Assembly (NCBI RefSeq): GCF_008710745.1
Contig: NZ_VYSA01000001.1
Span: 558,001 to 622,000 of the forward strand
DNA: 64,000 nucleotides
Origin: Microbacterium rhizomatis
Lineage (GTDB): Bacteria; Actinomycetota; Actinomycetes; Actinomycetales; Microbacteriaceae
Direction of reading: 5' to 3'
Below the pieces are notes generated by a model. The model ran no database searches. It had not been told where the DNA came from and saw only the letters and a list, made by a program, of their open reading frames with translations. The position numbers and the translations under genes are program-made. Positions 43,851 through 52,107 of the stretch are shown here, piece after piece. Every line of letters begins with the position of its first letter. Position 1 is the stretch's first letter.

Positions 43851-45752
43851 TCAGGACCGGATCCGCGAGCGGAGCGCATCGATCCGCGCCTGCAGCTGGG
43901 CCACGGTCGCCTGCGCGACAGCGGGCCCCCCGCACATACGGCGCAGCTCGGTGTGGACCGCACCGTGCGAGTCGCCGGTCTGGCGCGCGTAGAGCCCGAC
44001 CAGGCTGTTCAGCAGCTGGCGCTGCTCTTTCAGGGATCGGTGCAGAGCGGCGGGGAGCGCGGGCGCCGTCTGTCCGGGCCCGCTCCCCTCCTTCGCCTCG
44101 CGGACGCTGCGATGCCGCCCCTGTCGTGCCTGCCTCTGCATGAGGAGCTCGTGGACGTGCTCGGGCTCGAGGAGCCCCGGCAGCCCCAGGAACTCCTCCT
44201 CCTCCGGAGTTCCCGGCACGGCGAGCTGGCCGAATTCCTTGCCGTCGAACAGCACCCGGTCGAAGTGCGCCAGCGAACCGAGGGCCTGATAGGTGAACTC
44301 CTCCGTAAGGGAGTCGGATGCTGAGTCTTCCCGCTCTGCGGCATCCATCATGTCTTCTTCGGCGTTCCATTCGTCGCCGTCGCCGTCGCGATCCAGCGCG
44401 TGGTCGCGCTGGCGCTCGAGCTCGCCCGCCAGCGCCAGGAGCGACGGAACGTTGGGAAGGAAGATGCTCGCGGTCTCTCCGCGACGGCGCGCACGCACGA
44501 ATCGGCCGATCGCCTGCGCGAAGAACAGGGGCGTGGACGCCGACGTCGCATAGACACCGACGGCGAGCCGCGGGACGTCTACCCCCTCGGACACCATGCG
44601 GACGGCGACCATCCACCTGCTCGAGTCCGTCGAGAAGGCGTCGATCCGTGCGGACGACTCCGCTTCGTCCGACAACACGACGGTGGGCGCCTGACCCGTG
44701 ATCTCCCGAAGGATCTCGGCGTAGGCGCGCGCGGCAGTCTGATCGGTCGCGATCACCAGGCCGCCGGCATCCGGAATCTGCTCGCGCACCTCGGTGAGCC
44801 GGCGATCCGCCGACCGCAGCACTGCGGGGATCCAGTCGCCCTGCGGGTCGAGCGCGGTGCGCCACGCCTGTGCCGTGATGTCCTTCGTGTTGTCCTGCCC
44901 GAGCTGGGCCTCCATCTCGTCGCCGGTCTTTGTGCGCCACCGCATCTGTCCGGCGTAGACCATGAAGATGACGGGGCGGACGACGCCGTCTTCCAGGGCG
45001 CGCCGGTAGCCGTAGCTGTAGTCGGTGCGCGATACCCGGATTCCGTTCTCGTCGGGGTGATACTCCACGAACGGGATCGGCGCCGTGTCGCTGCGGAACG
45101 GAGTGCCCGAGAGCAGAAGCCGGCGCGTCGCCCGGGCGAATGCATCGCGCAGGGCCTCGCCCCAGCTGAGCGCATCGCCGCCGTGGTGCACCTCGTCGAG
45201 GATCACGAGCGTGCGTCTGTCGAGGATCAGGCTCTCGTGCACCGAAGATTTCACCGCCACCTGCGCGTACGTCACAGCGACCCCGTGGAAGTGGCGAGCC
45301 GGTACGGAGTGCCGGTTGCTGAAGGCCGGATCGAGCCGGAGCGAGACGCGGGCCGCCGCATCCGCCCACTGTGTCTTCAGGTGCTCGGTCGGTGCGACCA
45401 CCACGATCCGATCGATGACGCGCCGGCGCATGAGCTCACTGGCCAGCCTGAGTGCGAACGTGGTCTTGCCTGCGCCCGGCGTCGCCGCGGCCAGGAAGTC
45501 GCGCGGACCCGAACCGGGCCCGTCGGGCCCATCGAGCCGGAAGTACAGGTCCAGCGCCTCCGCCTGCCACGCGCGCAGTCGCTGCGCCGTACCCCACGGA
45601 GCGCGCTGCGGATACGACGGTGAGAGGTGCTCTGCGGCGAATCCGCCCAGATGCTCGGCGGTCTCGATCCGCTCGGGGGCCTCGACCCCCTCGGCGCTGC
45701 CGGTCTCTTCCGCGAAGCCGGGCGTCGGTGCTACGGGCGGGTCTTCGTACAC
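43851..45752 (-). CDS. DEAD/DEAH-box (type III restriction/XPB-like) helicase
   Basis: 633 residues from GTG 45752, which follows GGGAGGTGG; the frame is open to 45791. Walker A AATPGAGKTTFA (about 86), Walker B ILDEVHHGGD, SGTPFRSD (motif III), and motif VI AIGRFVRARRRGE. Acidic stretch DGDGDEWNAEEDMMDAAE near residue 500 and a C-terminal helical part. No methylase or nuclease gene adjoins it, so a stand-alone repair or RNA role is more likely than restriction. Confidence 0.88.
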   Translation of the reverse strand: MYEDPPVAPTPGFAEETGSAEGVEAPERIETAEHLGGFAAEHLSPSYPQRAPWGTAQRLRAWQAEALDLYFRLDGPDGPGSGPRDFLAAATPGAGKTTFALRLASELMRRRVIDRIVVVAPTEHLKTQWADAAARVSLRLDPAFSNRHSVPARHFHGVAVTYAQVAVKSSVHESLILDRRTLVILDEVHHGGDALSWGEALRDAFARATRRLLLSGTPFRSDTAPIPFVEYHPDENGIRVSRTDYSYGYRRALEDGVVRPVIFMVYAGQMRWRTKTGDEMEAQLGQDNTKDITAQAWRTALDPQGDWIPAVLRSADRRLTEVREQIPDAGGLVIATDQTAARAYAEILREITGQAPTVVLSDEAESSARIDAFSTDSSRWMVAVRMVSEGVDVPRLAVGVYATSASTPLFFAQAIGRFVRARRRGETASIFLPNVPSLLALAGELERQRDHALDRDGDGDEWNAEEDMMDAAEREDSASDSLTEEFTYQALGSLAHFDRVLFDGKEFGQLAVPGTPEEEEFLGLPGLLEPEHVHELLMQRQARQGRHRSVREAKEGSGPGQTAPALPAALHRSLKEQRQLLNSLVGLYARQTGDSHGAVHTELRRMCGGPAVAQATVAQLQARIDALRSRIRS

Positions 45753-45906
45753 CGCACATCCACCTCCCGCGTCGGCACCCCTCGCGCGCAACGACTCACC
45801 ACTGTAGACGAGCGCCGCGACATGGAAGTCTCCCTGTGAGGGGCGGAGCGGTCACCGTCCGACGGCGCGAGTAGGCTCGGTGTCGGCCGCGATCCGAGGA
45901 GATGAC

Positions 45907-46773
45907 ATGCCCCCTTCAGACGATTCCGTGGTGGCCGCCCCGTCGGCCGACAACGATTCGCCGCACCCCTGGCGACGCTACGTCGCGCTCGGGGATTCGT
46001 TCACCGAGGGGATCGGCGACCCCGAGCCCGGCTCCCCCGACGGCCATCGGGGCTGGGCTGATCGCGTCGCCGAGGTGCTCTCGCAGCAGGTGCCCGACTT
46101 CGCGTACGCCAACCTCGCCGTCCGTGGAAAGCTGATCGCGCAGATCTGCGCCGAACAGATCGAGCCCGCCCTCGCTCTCAAGCCCGACCTGATCACGTTC
46201 TCCGCCGGCGGCAACGACGTCATCCGCCCCGGCACCGACCCCGACGAGATCGCCGCGAAGTTCGAAGACGCCGTGGTGCGCCTCAGCCGCGACGGCGCCA
46301 CGATCGTCGTGTTCACGGGCATCGATACGAATTTCACTCCGGCTCTCCGGCTGTTCCGCGGCAAAGTCGCGATCTACAACGAGAACATCCGCGCCATCGC
46401 TGAGAAGTACGACTGCATCGTCGCGGATCAGTGGGCGCTCAAGGAGGTGCAGGACCCTCGGTTCTTCGAGGACGACCGGCTCCACTACAACCCGCTGGGT
46501 CACCACGAAGTCGCAAGGATGGTGCTCCGGGCGCTCAACGTCCCCAACGACCTGCAGCCGATGCAGCCCGATCCCCTGCCGCGCACGACGTGGCGTGAGG
46601 CGCGTGCGGGTGACCTCGTGTGGGCGCGTGCGCACCTGATGCCGTGGGTGCTCCGCCGACTGCGAAACGAGTCGTCCGGAGACGCGATCAAGGCGAAACG
46701 CCCCGAACCTCTCCCGATCATCACTCTCGCACCGGGGCGGGATGATGCGGCCGGACCGGGTGAGCTCGTCTGA
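45907..46773 (+). CDS. SGNH/GDSL-family hydrolase, copy 2
   Basis: 288 residues. GDSFTEG, the AGGND oxyanion block, and DRLHYNPLGHHEVA with catalytic Asp/His. Ser/Asp-rich N-terminal extension compared with copy 1 at 15997. No signal peptide. ATG 45907 has GAGGAG upstream and TAGGCT at 45872-45877. Paralogous to copy 1 throughout, including the C-terminal P-W--RRL element after the catalytic block. Substrate unknown. Confidence 0.9.
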   Translation: MPPSDDSVVAAPSADNDSPHPWRRYVALGDSFTEGIGDPEPGSPDGHRGWADRVAEVLSQQVPDFAYANLAVRGKLIAQICAEQIEPALALKPDLITFSAGGNDVIRPGTDPDEIAAKFEDAVVRLSRDGATIVVFTGIDTNFTPALRLFRGKVAIYNENIRAIAEKYDCIVADQWALKEVQDPRFFEDDRLHYNPLGHHEVARMVLRALNVPNDLQPMQPDPLPRTTWREARAGDLVWARAHLMPWVLRRLRNESSGDAIKAKRPEPLPIITLAPGRDDAAGPGELV

Positions 46774-46853
46774 CGATGCCGATTCGGACCCTCGCTCCGT
46801 CGTTCGCGCCCTCGTAGGCGTCTGTGCAGTGGAGAATGATGGCAGAAAAGCAG

Positions 46854-46885
46854 AGATCGCCCCCCGGCAAGCCGGAGGGCGATCT
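46854..46885 (-). terminator. Intrinsic terminator of tRNA-Glu
   Basis: 15-bp arms 46854-46868 and 46871-46885 with one G-T pair. On the minus strand a CTGCTTTTC run follows. Starts 5 bases past the tRNA CCA. Confidence 0.8.
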
Positions 46886-46889
46886 TTCG

Positions 46890-46965
46890 TGGTGACCCCA
46901 GCGGGATTCGAACCCGCGTTACCGCCGTGAGAGGGCGGCGTACTAGGCCGCTATACGATGGGGCC
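46890..46965 (-). tRNA. tRNA-Glu (anticodon CTC)
   Basis: Acceptor GGCCCCA with TGGGGTC. Anticodon stem CCGCC/GGCGG around CTCTCAC gives CTC, reading GAG. T-loop GGTTCGAATCC. CCA is encoded at 46890-46892. The remaining gap to 47074 carries only upstream sequence of the MBL gene. Confidence 0.96.
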
Positions 46966-47074
46966 GCGCAGTACAACCGTACAAGTATGCCATGGCGCCC
47001 GGAGGGCGACAAAATCGAGGCCGCATTCGACGTTGCGCCTTGCCCGACCCGTCGCCGCGAGGTTGACTCGACGC

Positions 47075-47713
47075 ATGCGAGTGACAAAGCACGAACACGC
47101 CTGCCTGACCGTCGAAGACTCCGGACGAATGCTGATCATCGATCCGGGCGCTTTCACCAACCCTCTCATCGACATCTCGCGGGCCGTCGGGGTGATCATC
47201 ACGCACGAGCATCCCGACCACTGGACCCCCGATCAGCTCGACCGGATCATCAAGGCAGTGCCCGGCATCCCGATCTACGGCCCGCAGGGCCTCGCCGACG
47301 CAGCCGCGGGGTACGACGTGACCGTGGTGGCTCCCGGTGACACCCTCGAGCTCGAGCCGTTTACCCTGAAGTTCTTCGGGGGCACGCACGCCGTGATCCA
47401 CGAGTCGATCCCGGTGATCGACAACGTCGGGGTGCTCGTGAACGACGCGCTCTACTATCCGGGCGACTCGTTCGACGCACCGAAGGGCGTCAAGGTCGAT
47501 CTGCTCGCCGCTCCCCTGGGGGGCCCGTGGCTCAAGGTCGGAGAGGCGATGGACTTCGTGCTCGCCGTGGCGCCGCGCATGGCTTTCGGCACGCACGACA
47601 TGACACTGTCGGTCATCGGACGCGACATGCACAGGGCGCGGCTGAAGTGGGCGGTGGAGCAGGGCGGCGGCGAGTTCCTCGCGCTCGACCCGGACGACTC
47701 CACAGACATCTGA
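47075..47713 (+). CDS. MBL-fold metallohydrolase, UlaG/RomA-like
   Basis: 212 residues. Metal motif ITHEHPDHWTPDQL (HxHxDH type), then FGGTHAVIHESIP, YYPGDSFDAP and the C-terminal GTHDMTLS. Short single-domain form lacking an extra partner domain, as in the L-ascorbate lactonase-like branch. Cytoplasmic; substrate unknown. ATG chosen by conserved N-terminus MRVTKHEHACLTVED. Convergent with the HPr gene across a strong terminator. Confidence 0.88.
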   Translation: MRVTKHEHACLTVEDSGRMLIIDPGAFTNPLIDISRAVGVIITHEHPDHWTPDQLDRIIKAVPGIPIYGPQGLADAAAGYDVTVVAPGDTLELEPFTLKFFGGTHAVIHESIPVIDNVGVLVNDALYYPGDSFDAPKGVKVDLLAAPLGGPWLKVGEAMDFVLAVAPRMAFGTHDMTLSVIGRDMHRARLKWAVEQGGGEFLALDPDDSTDI

Positions 47714-47720
47714 CCCGCGA

Positions 47721-47764
47721 AACGACGGATGCCGCGACCAGCTCTGGCCGCGGCATCCGTCGTT
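47721..47764. terminator. Bidirectional terminator between MBL and ptsH genes
   Basis: Perfect 16-bp arms 47721-47736 and 47749-47764 (AACGACGGATGCCGCG and its complement) with an inner CCAG/CTGG. The stem contains GGATGCC. Confidence 0.8.
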
Positions 47765-47770
47765 CGTGCG

Positions 47771-48040
47771 CTACTGCGCGTCGAGGTCGGTCTCGAGCAG
47801 TTCGACGAGCTCGTCGAGTGCCTGATCGGCGCCCTCGCCTTCAGCCTTGAGCGTGACGACCGTGCCGTTGGACGCTCCCAGCCCCATGAGCGAGAGGATG
47901 CTGCCCGCGTTGAGGTCTGGGCCGCCCTCCACGGCGATGGTGACGGGGATCTTCTTCTCCTGCACCGCCTGCACGAATAGCTTCGCGGGACGCGCGTGCA
48001 GTCCGGAACTGCTCGCGATGGTGGCCTGGCGCTCTGCCAT
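47771..48040 (-). CDS. ptsH: Phosphocarrier protein HPr
   Basis: 89 residues. His15 in SSGLHARPAKLFVQ is the phosphorylation site; Ser47 in NAGSILSLMGLG is at the place of the regulatory serine. HPr carries phosphate from enzyme I to the sugar-specific IIA domain, here that of the fructose transporter encoded just upstream. AAAGGAG precedes ATG. Last gene of the fructose operon; enzyme I is not in the window. Confidence 0.96.
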   Translation of the reverse strand: MAERQATIASSSGLHARPAKLFVQAVQEKKIPVTIAVEGGPDLNAGSILSLMGLGASNGTVVTLKAEGEGADQALDELVELLETDLDAQ

Positions 48041-48112
48041 GGGAACTCCTTTGCTCTTTCTTGCGTACGGCTCATGAACAGCATTCCGCATGGCGCATGC
48101 GGATGCGAGCGG

Positions 48113-50152
48113 TCAGGCCGGAACGGCGACCGCGGCGAGGTTCTGCTCGGCCTCTTCGAGCTCCTTCGGGGCGACGAAGCGCTTGAGCGCGACCACCAGG
48201 AATGCCGAGACGATCGTGCCGGCGGCCAGGGCGATGAGGAAGCCCCAGATCGGCTGGATCGCGAAGAGCACGAAGATGCCTCCGTGGGGGGCGTAGGACT
48301 GCACGCCGAAGACCATGCAGAGCGCTCCGGTGACCGCACCGCCGACCATCGAGGCCGGGATGACGCGCAGAGGATCGGCCGCGGCGAACGGGATGGCGCC
48401 CTCGGAGATGAAGGAGGCTCCGAGGAGCCACGCCGCCTTCCCGTTCTCGCGCTCGACCGGGGTGAAGATCCTGCGAGCAAGGACGGTCGAGGCCAGTGCC
48501 ATCGCGAGCGGCGGCACCATGCCTGCGCACATGACCGCGCCCATGATCAGGAGCGGCGCGGGGTTGGACGCCGAGCCGGCGGCAAGGCCTGCCACAGCGA
48601 ACGAGTACGCGACCTTGTTGATCGGCCCGCCGAGGTCGAAGCACATCATGAGTCCGAGGATGATGCCCAGCCCGATGGCTGCGCCGCCGGACTCGGTGAG
48701 GCTCGTGAGCCAGTCGGTCAGCCAGGTCATCAGAGTCGCGATCGGACGGCCCAGGAACAGCACGAGCAGACCGGAGGCCACGATCGAACCGACCAGCGGA
48801 ATGATCACGACGGGCATCAGGCCGCGCAGCCAGCGAGGTGCAGGCAGGCGCCCGAGCCACCACGCGACCACACCGGCGAGGAGACCGCCGACGATTCCGC
48901 CGATGAAGCCCGCTTGCATCAGCACGGCGACCGCACCGGCGACGAACCCGGGCGCGATGCCCGGTCGGTCGGCGATCGCGAACGAGATGTAGCCGGCGAG
49001 GGCGGAGACGAGGAAGCCCATCGACGTGGCGCCGATCATGAAGAAGACCGAACCGAGATACTGTCCGAGGCCTCCCGCGGGAAGATCCCAGAGGGAGTTC
49101 TGAATGATCACCTTGCTGGCGTCGGTGGTCACGTCGTAACCGCCGAGAAGGAATCCGAGGGCGATGAGCAATCCGCCGCCGGCGACGAACGGGATCATGT
49201 AGCTCACACCCGTGAGCAGGATGCGCTGGATGCGGGCGCCGAACGACACCGGGGCGCCCGTCGAGGTGCTTGCTGTGGAGGCGTCGCCGCTCACGCGCGC
49301 GGCGTTGGGGTTCTTGGCGGCGGCGATCGCCTCGGCGAGCATCTGCTTGGGCTGCTCGATCCCCCGCTTGACACCTGACCGGATGACCGGCTTGCCCGCG
49401 AATCGGGACTGTTCGCGGACGTCGACGTCCACCGCGAAGATGACCGCGTCCGCGTTGTCGATGACGGACTGCGGCAGCGCCTGGTAGCCGCTCGAACCCT
49501 GAGGCTCGACCGACAGGTCGATCCCTGCCTCCTTCCCGGCTGCGGTGAGCGCGTCGGCCGCCATGAAGGTGTGTGCGATGCCCGTGGCGCACGCGGTGAC
49601 CGCGACGATGCGGGCAGGGTGGCCGTTGATCGACGTGGCGTCGGTGCTGACGGCGGCGGCGGGTGCCGCTGCGGGTGCGGCGGCAGCCGCCGGGGCCGCC
49701 TCCGGGTCGATGGCTCCGCGGACGATCGCGACGGCTTCGTCGGAGGTCGTCGCGGCGCGCAGGCCGGCGGTGAAGTCGGGGCGCATGAGGCTGCGCGCGA
49801 GCTTGGACAGCACGGCGAGGTGGGCCTCGTCGGCGCCGGCCGGAGCGGCGATCAGGAAGACGATGTCGGCGGGACCGTCCGGCGCGCCGAAGTCGACACC
49901 CGGCGTGAGCCTGGCGAAGGCCAGCGTGGGTTCGGTCACGGATGCGCTTCGAGCATGAGGGATCGCGATGCCGCCGGGAAGGCCGGTCTCGTCCTTCTGC
50001 TCGCGTGCCCATGCGTCGGCGTACAGGGCCTCGGCATCGACGGCGCGGCCCTGTGCGACGACGCGCTCGGCCAGCGTGCGGATGACGGCCGACTTGTCGG
50101 CACCGAGGCCGACGTCGAGCGACACCAGCGCTGGAGTGATGATTTCGGACAT
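48113..50152 (-). CDS. fruA: Fructose-specific PTS permease, IIABC fusion
   Basis: 679 residues in the order IIA-IIB-IIC. IIA: His66 in GIAIPHARS. Ala-rich linker (about 150-168). IIB: Cys188 in AVTACATGIAHTFMA. IIC (about 310-660): some eight to ten membrane helices with FVAGGGLLIALGFLLGGYD and GGPINKVAYSF. It imports fructose as fructose-1-phosphate, which the kinase encoded upstream then converts. 45 bases separate it from the kinase gene. Confidence 0.96.
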   Translation of the reverse strand: MSEIITPALVSLDVGLGADKSAVIRTLAERVVAQGRAVDAEALYADAWAREQKDETGLPGGIAIPHARSASVTEPTLAFARLTPGVDFGAPDGPADIVFLIAAPAGADEAHLAVLSKLARSLMRPDFTAGLRAATTSDEAVAIVRGAIDPEAAPAAAAAPAAAPAAAVSTDATSINGHPARIVAVTACATGIAHTFMAADALTAAGKEAGIDLSVEPQGSSGYQALPQSVIDNADAVIFAVDVDVREQSRFAGKPVIRSGVKRGIEQPKQMLAEAIAAAKNPNAARVSGDASTASTSTGAPVSFGARIQRILLTGVSYMIPFVAGGGLLIALGFLLGGYDVTTDASKVIIQNSLWDLPAGGLGQYLGSVFFMIGATSMGFLVSALAGYISFAIADRPGIAPGFVAGAVAVLMQAGFIGGIVGGLLAGVVAWWLGRLPAPRWLRGLMPVVIIPLVGSIVASGLLVLFLGRPIATLMTWLTDWLTSLTESGGAAIGLGIILGLMMCFDLGGPINKVAYSFAVAGLAAGSASNPAPLLIMGAVMCAGMVPPLAMALASTVLARRIFTPVERENGKAAWLLGASFISEGAIPFAAADPLRVIPASMVGGAVTGALCMVFGVQSYAPHGGIFVLFAIQPIWGFLIALAAGTIVSAFLVVALKRFVAPKELEEAEQNLAAVAVPA

Positions 50153-50197
50153 TTCGTTGACCTCCGTGGTCGTGTGAGGAGTGGTGAGGCGGGGGTA

Positions 50198-51148
50198 TCA
50201 GGACGCGTAGGGTTCGACGGCGATGTCCCACGCGGGGATGTCGCCCGGTGTGGGTATCTGCGTACCGGGAAGGGATGCTGCGGCAGCTCCGTAGCTCACC
50301 GCGCGGCGCAGGCGCGCGGTGGCGTCGGCTCCGGAGACGTCGGCGATCAGGTAGCCCGCCAGCGAACTGTCGCCGGCGCCCACGGTGCTGGCCACGGTGA
50401 TGCGGGGAGCATGTGCACGCAGCACGCCGTCGGGCGCCACCAGGAGCGCGCCGTCGCCGCCGAGCGTGACGAGCGCGGCTCCCACGCGGTGGGGAACGAG
50501 CAGGTGCGCGAGTCGCGCAGACGATGCGATCACGTCTGTGCCGCCGTCGAGTGTCTCGCCGACGAGCTCGGCGAGTTCGAGCTCGTTGGGCTTGATGAGA
50601 TCAGGACGACCGCCGGCCACGACGCGTTCGAGGGCGGCACCTGACGTGTCCACGGCGATCTTCGGCGCTCGTGCTCCCCAGCGTTCGCGCACCGCCGCGA
50701 TCGCGACGGAGTAGAAGTCGTCGCCCACACCGGGCGGAAGCGATCCGGCGAACACGATCCACTCGGCGCCCTCTGCCGAGACGGAGATGGCCTCGACCAG
50801 AGCGGACGTCTCGGTCTCGCTCAGTCGCGGCCCCGGCATGTTGAGCTTGGTCGTGGTGCCGTCGGGGTCGGTGATGGTGAGGTTGGCTCGGACCCGGCCC
50901 GCGACAGGAACCCGCCGAGCAGGTACGCCCTCGTGTTCGAGCAGCAGCCGGAACGGGTCGTCATCGGCGCAGGGAACGACGGCGATCGTCTCGACGCCCG
51001 CCGACCGCAGGGCGCGAGCCACATTGACGCCTTTGCCGCCGGCGTCCTCACGCGCATCGAGTGCGCGCTGCACCTCCCCGTGAACGAGCGGCCCATCAAG
51101 GCGCACCGCGCGATCGATGGAGGGATTGGCGGTGACGGTGACGATCAT
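50198..51148 (-). CDS. fruK: 1-Phosphofructokinase
   Basis: 316 residues, PfkB family. VTANPSIDRAVRL at the N-terminus, DAGGKGVNVARAL (substrate and Gly motif), KPNELELAELVGE, and the signature STVGAGDSSLAGYL with catalytic Asp. It phosphorylates fructose-1-phosphate to fructose-1,6-bisphosphate, feeding glycolysis above the pyruvate kinase encoded at 5274. ATG 51148 overlaps the stop of the DeoR gene (ATGA). Confidence 0.94.
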   Translation of the reverse strand: MIVTVTANPSIDRAVRLDGPLVHGEVQRALDAREDAGGKGVNVARALRSAGVETIAVVPCADDDPFRLLLEHEGVPARRVPVAGRVRANLTITDPDGTTTKLNMPGPRLSETETSALVEAISVSAEGAEWIVFAGSLPPGVGDDFYSVAIAAVRERWGARAPKIAVDTSGAALERVVAGGRPDLIKPNELELAELVGETLDGGTDVIASSARLAHLLVPHRVGAALVTLGGDGALLVAPDGVLRAHAPRITVASTVGAGDSSLAGYLIADVSGADATARLRRAVSYGAAAASLPGTQIPTPGDIPAWDIAVEPYAS

Positions 51149-51930
51149 GCGACCCACACCTCCGTTCCTGCCTCAGCGAGGGCAGCGGCCAGTTCGTCGT
51201 CGGGTTCGGCGTCGGTGACGAGGAGGTCGATGGCGGACAGCGGCGCGCACGAGACCAGCAGCTCACGCCCGAGCTTCGCGGCATCGGCCACGACGACCAC
51301 CCGGCGCGCGGACCGCACGATCGCGCGTTTCACGGCCGCCTCCTCGGGATCGGGCGTGCTGATGCCGAAGCCGGCCGAGACGCCGTTGGCGCCGACGAAC
51401 GCGATGTCGGGGCGATACCCCTCGATCGCCCGTACCGTGTCAGCGCCGACGGCCGCGGCCGTGACACCGCGCACGCGTCCGCCGACGAGCGAGAGAGAAA
51501 GGGCGTCCGCGGGGGCCAGCGCGTAAGCGAGGGTGAGCGAGTGGGTGACGACCTCGGCGGTCCCGCGTGTGGCGGAGAGCCGCGCGACGAGCTGGTCGGC
51601 TACGGCTGCCGTGGTGGTGCCGGCATCCAGGAAGAGCGATCCGCGGAACCCGTCGCCCAGCACATCCAGCGCCCGGAGTCCGATGGCGCGCTTGGCAGCG
51701 CTGCGCTGATGCGCGCGATCGGCGATCGACGGCTCGGAGGTGCTGCCCCGTTCGAGCGCCACGGCACCACCGTGAACCCGGCGCAGGGCGCCCGCCTTCT
51801 CGAGGGCGTCCAGATCGCGACGGACCGTCTCGGTGGTGACGTCGAAACGCCCGGCCAGCTCGAGGACCGCGACGCGGCCTTCGTCGAGCAGGATTCGCTC
51901 GATCAGTTCCTGCCGCTCCGTTGCGTACAT
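51145..51930 (-). CDS. DeoR/GlpR-family repressor of the fructose operon
   Basis: 261 residues. DeoR helix-turn-helix (about 5-57; RQELIERILLDEGRVAVLELA and TTETVRRDLDALEKAGALRRVHGG) and an ISOCOT-type sugar-phosphate sensor domain (DAGTTTAAVADQL, GGRVRG, AFVGANGV). Probably senses fructose-1-phosphate. I prefer ATG 51930, 6 bases after AAGGAAGG; ATG 51936 touches it. First gene of the operon deoR-fruK-fruA-ptsH. Confidence 0.92.
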   Translation of the reverse strand: MYATERQELIERILLDEGRVAVLELAGRFDVTTETVRRDLDALEKAGALRRVHGGAVALERGSTSEPSIADRAHQRSAAKRAIGLRALDVLGDGFRGSLFLDAGTTTAAVADQLVARLSATRGTAEVVTHSLTLAYALAPADALSLSLVGGRVRGVTAAAVGADTVRAIEGYRPDIAFVGANGVSAGFGISTPDPEEAAVKRAIVRSARRVVVVADAAKLGRELLVSCAPLSAIDLLVTDAEPDDELAAALAEAGTEVWVA

Positions 51931-51955
51931 CGTCATCCTTCCTTGGAATTCCCAC

Positions 51956-52009
51956 ACAGTACAACACATATGCAGACATTCACAAGAGCCAGATGCAAAC
52001 CATTCGAAG
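51956..52009 (-). promoter_or_regulatory. Fructose operon promoter and likely DeoR operators
   Basis: TACTGT at 51956-51961 (minus strand) is a likely -10. Two imperfect direct repeats, ATGCAGACATTCACAAG (51970-51986) and ATGCAAACCATTCGAAG (51993-52009), cover and precede the -35 region, a typical arrangement for DeoR-type control. Confidence 0.55.
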
Positions 52010-52095
52010 AATTACCCACCGTCGGAGTGGGAATGCGGCGCAACGGGCATAGCGCATTCACAAGCCGTGCAGGGCTCACCGCCGACTTCGCGTCC

Positions 52096-52101
52096 TACTG
52101 T
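52096..52101 (+). promoter_or_regulatory. -10 hexamer for the leaderless glycosyltransferase gene
   Basis: TACTGT, six bases, then GTG 52108. Confidence 0.45.
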
Positions 52102-52107
52102 CCCGAT

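Noticed and set aside
43851..45752. Restriction or defence system around the DEAD/DEAH helicase
   Set aside because: No methylase, nuclease or other defence gene adjoins it; neighbours are a VIT transporter and an SGNH hydrolase.
47063..47068. TTGACT six bases before the MBL ATG as a leaderless -10
   Set aside because: Position 2 is T, not A, so it does not fit TANNNT; spacing alone is not enough.
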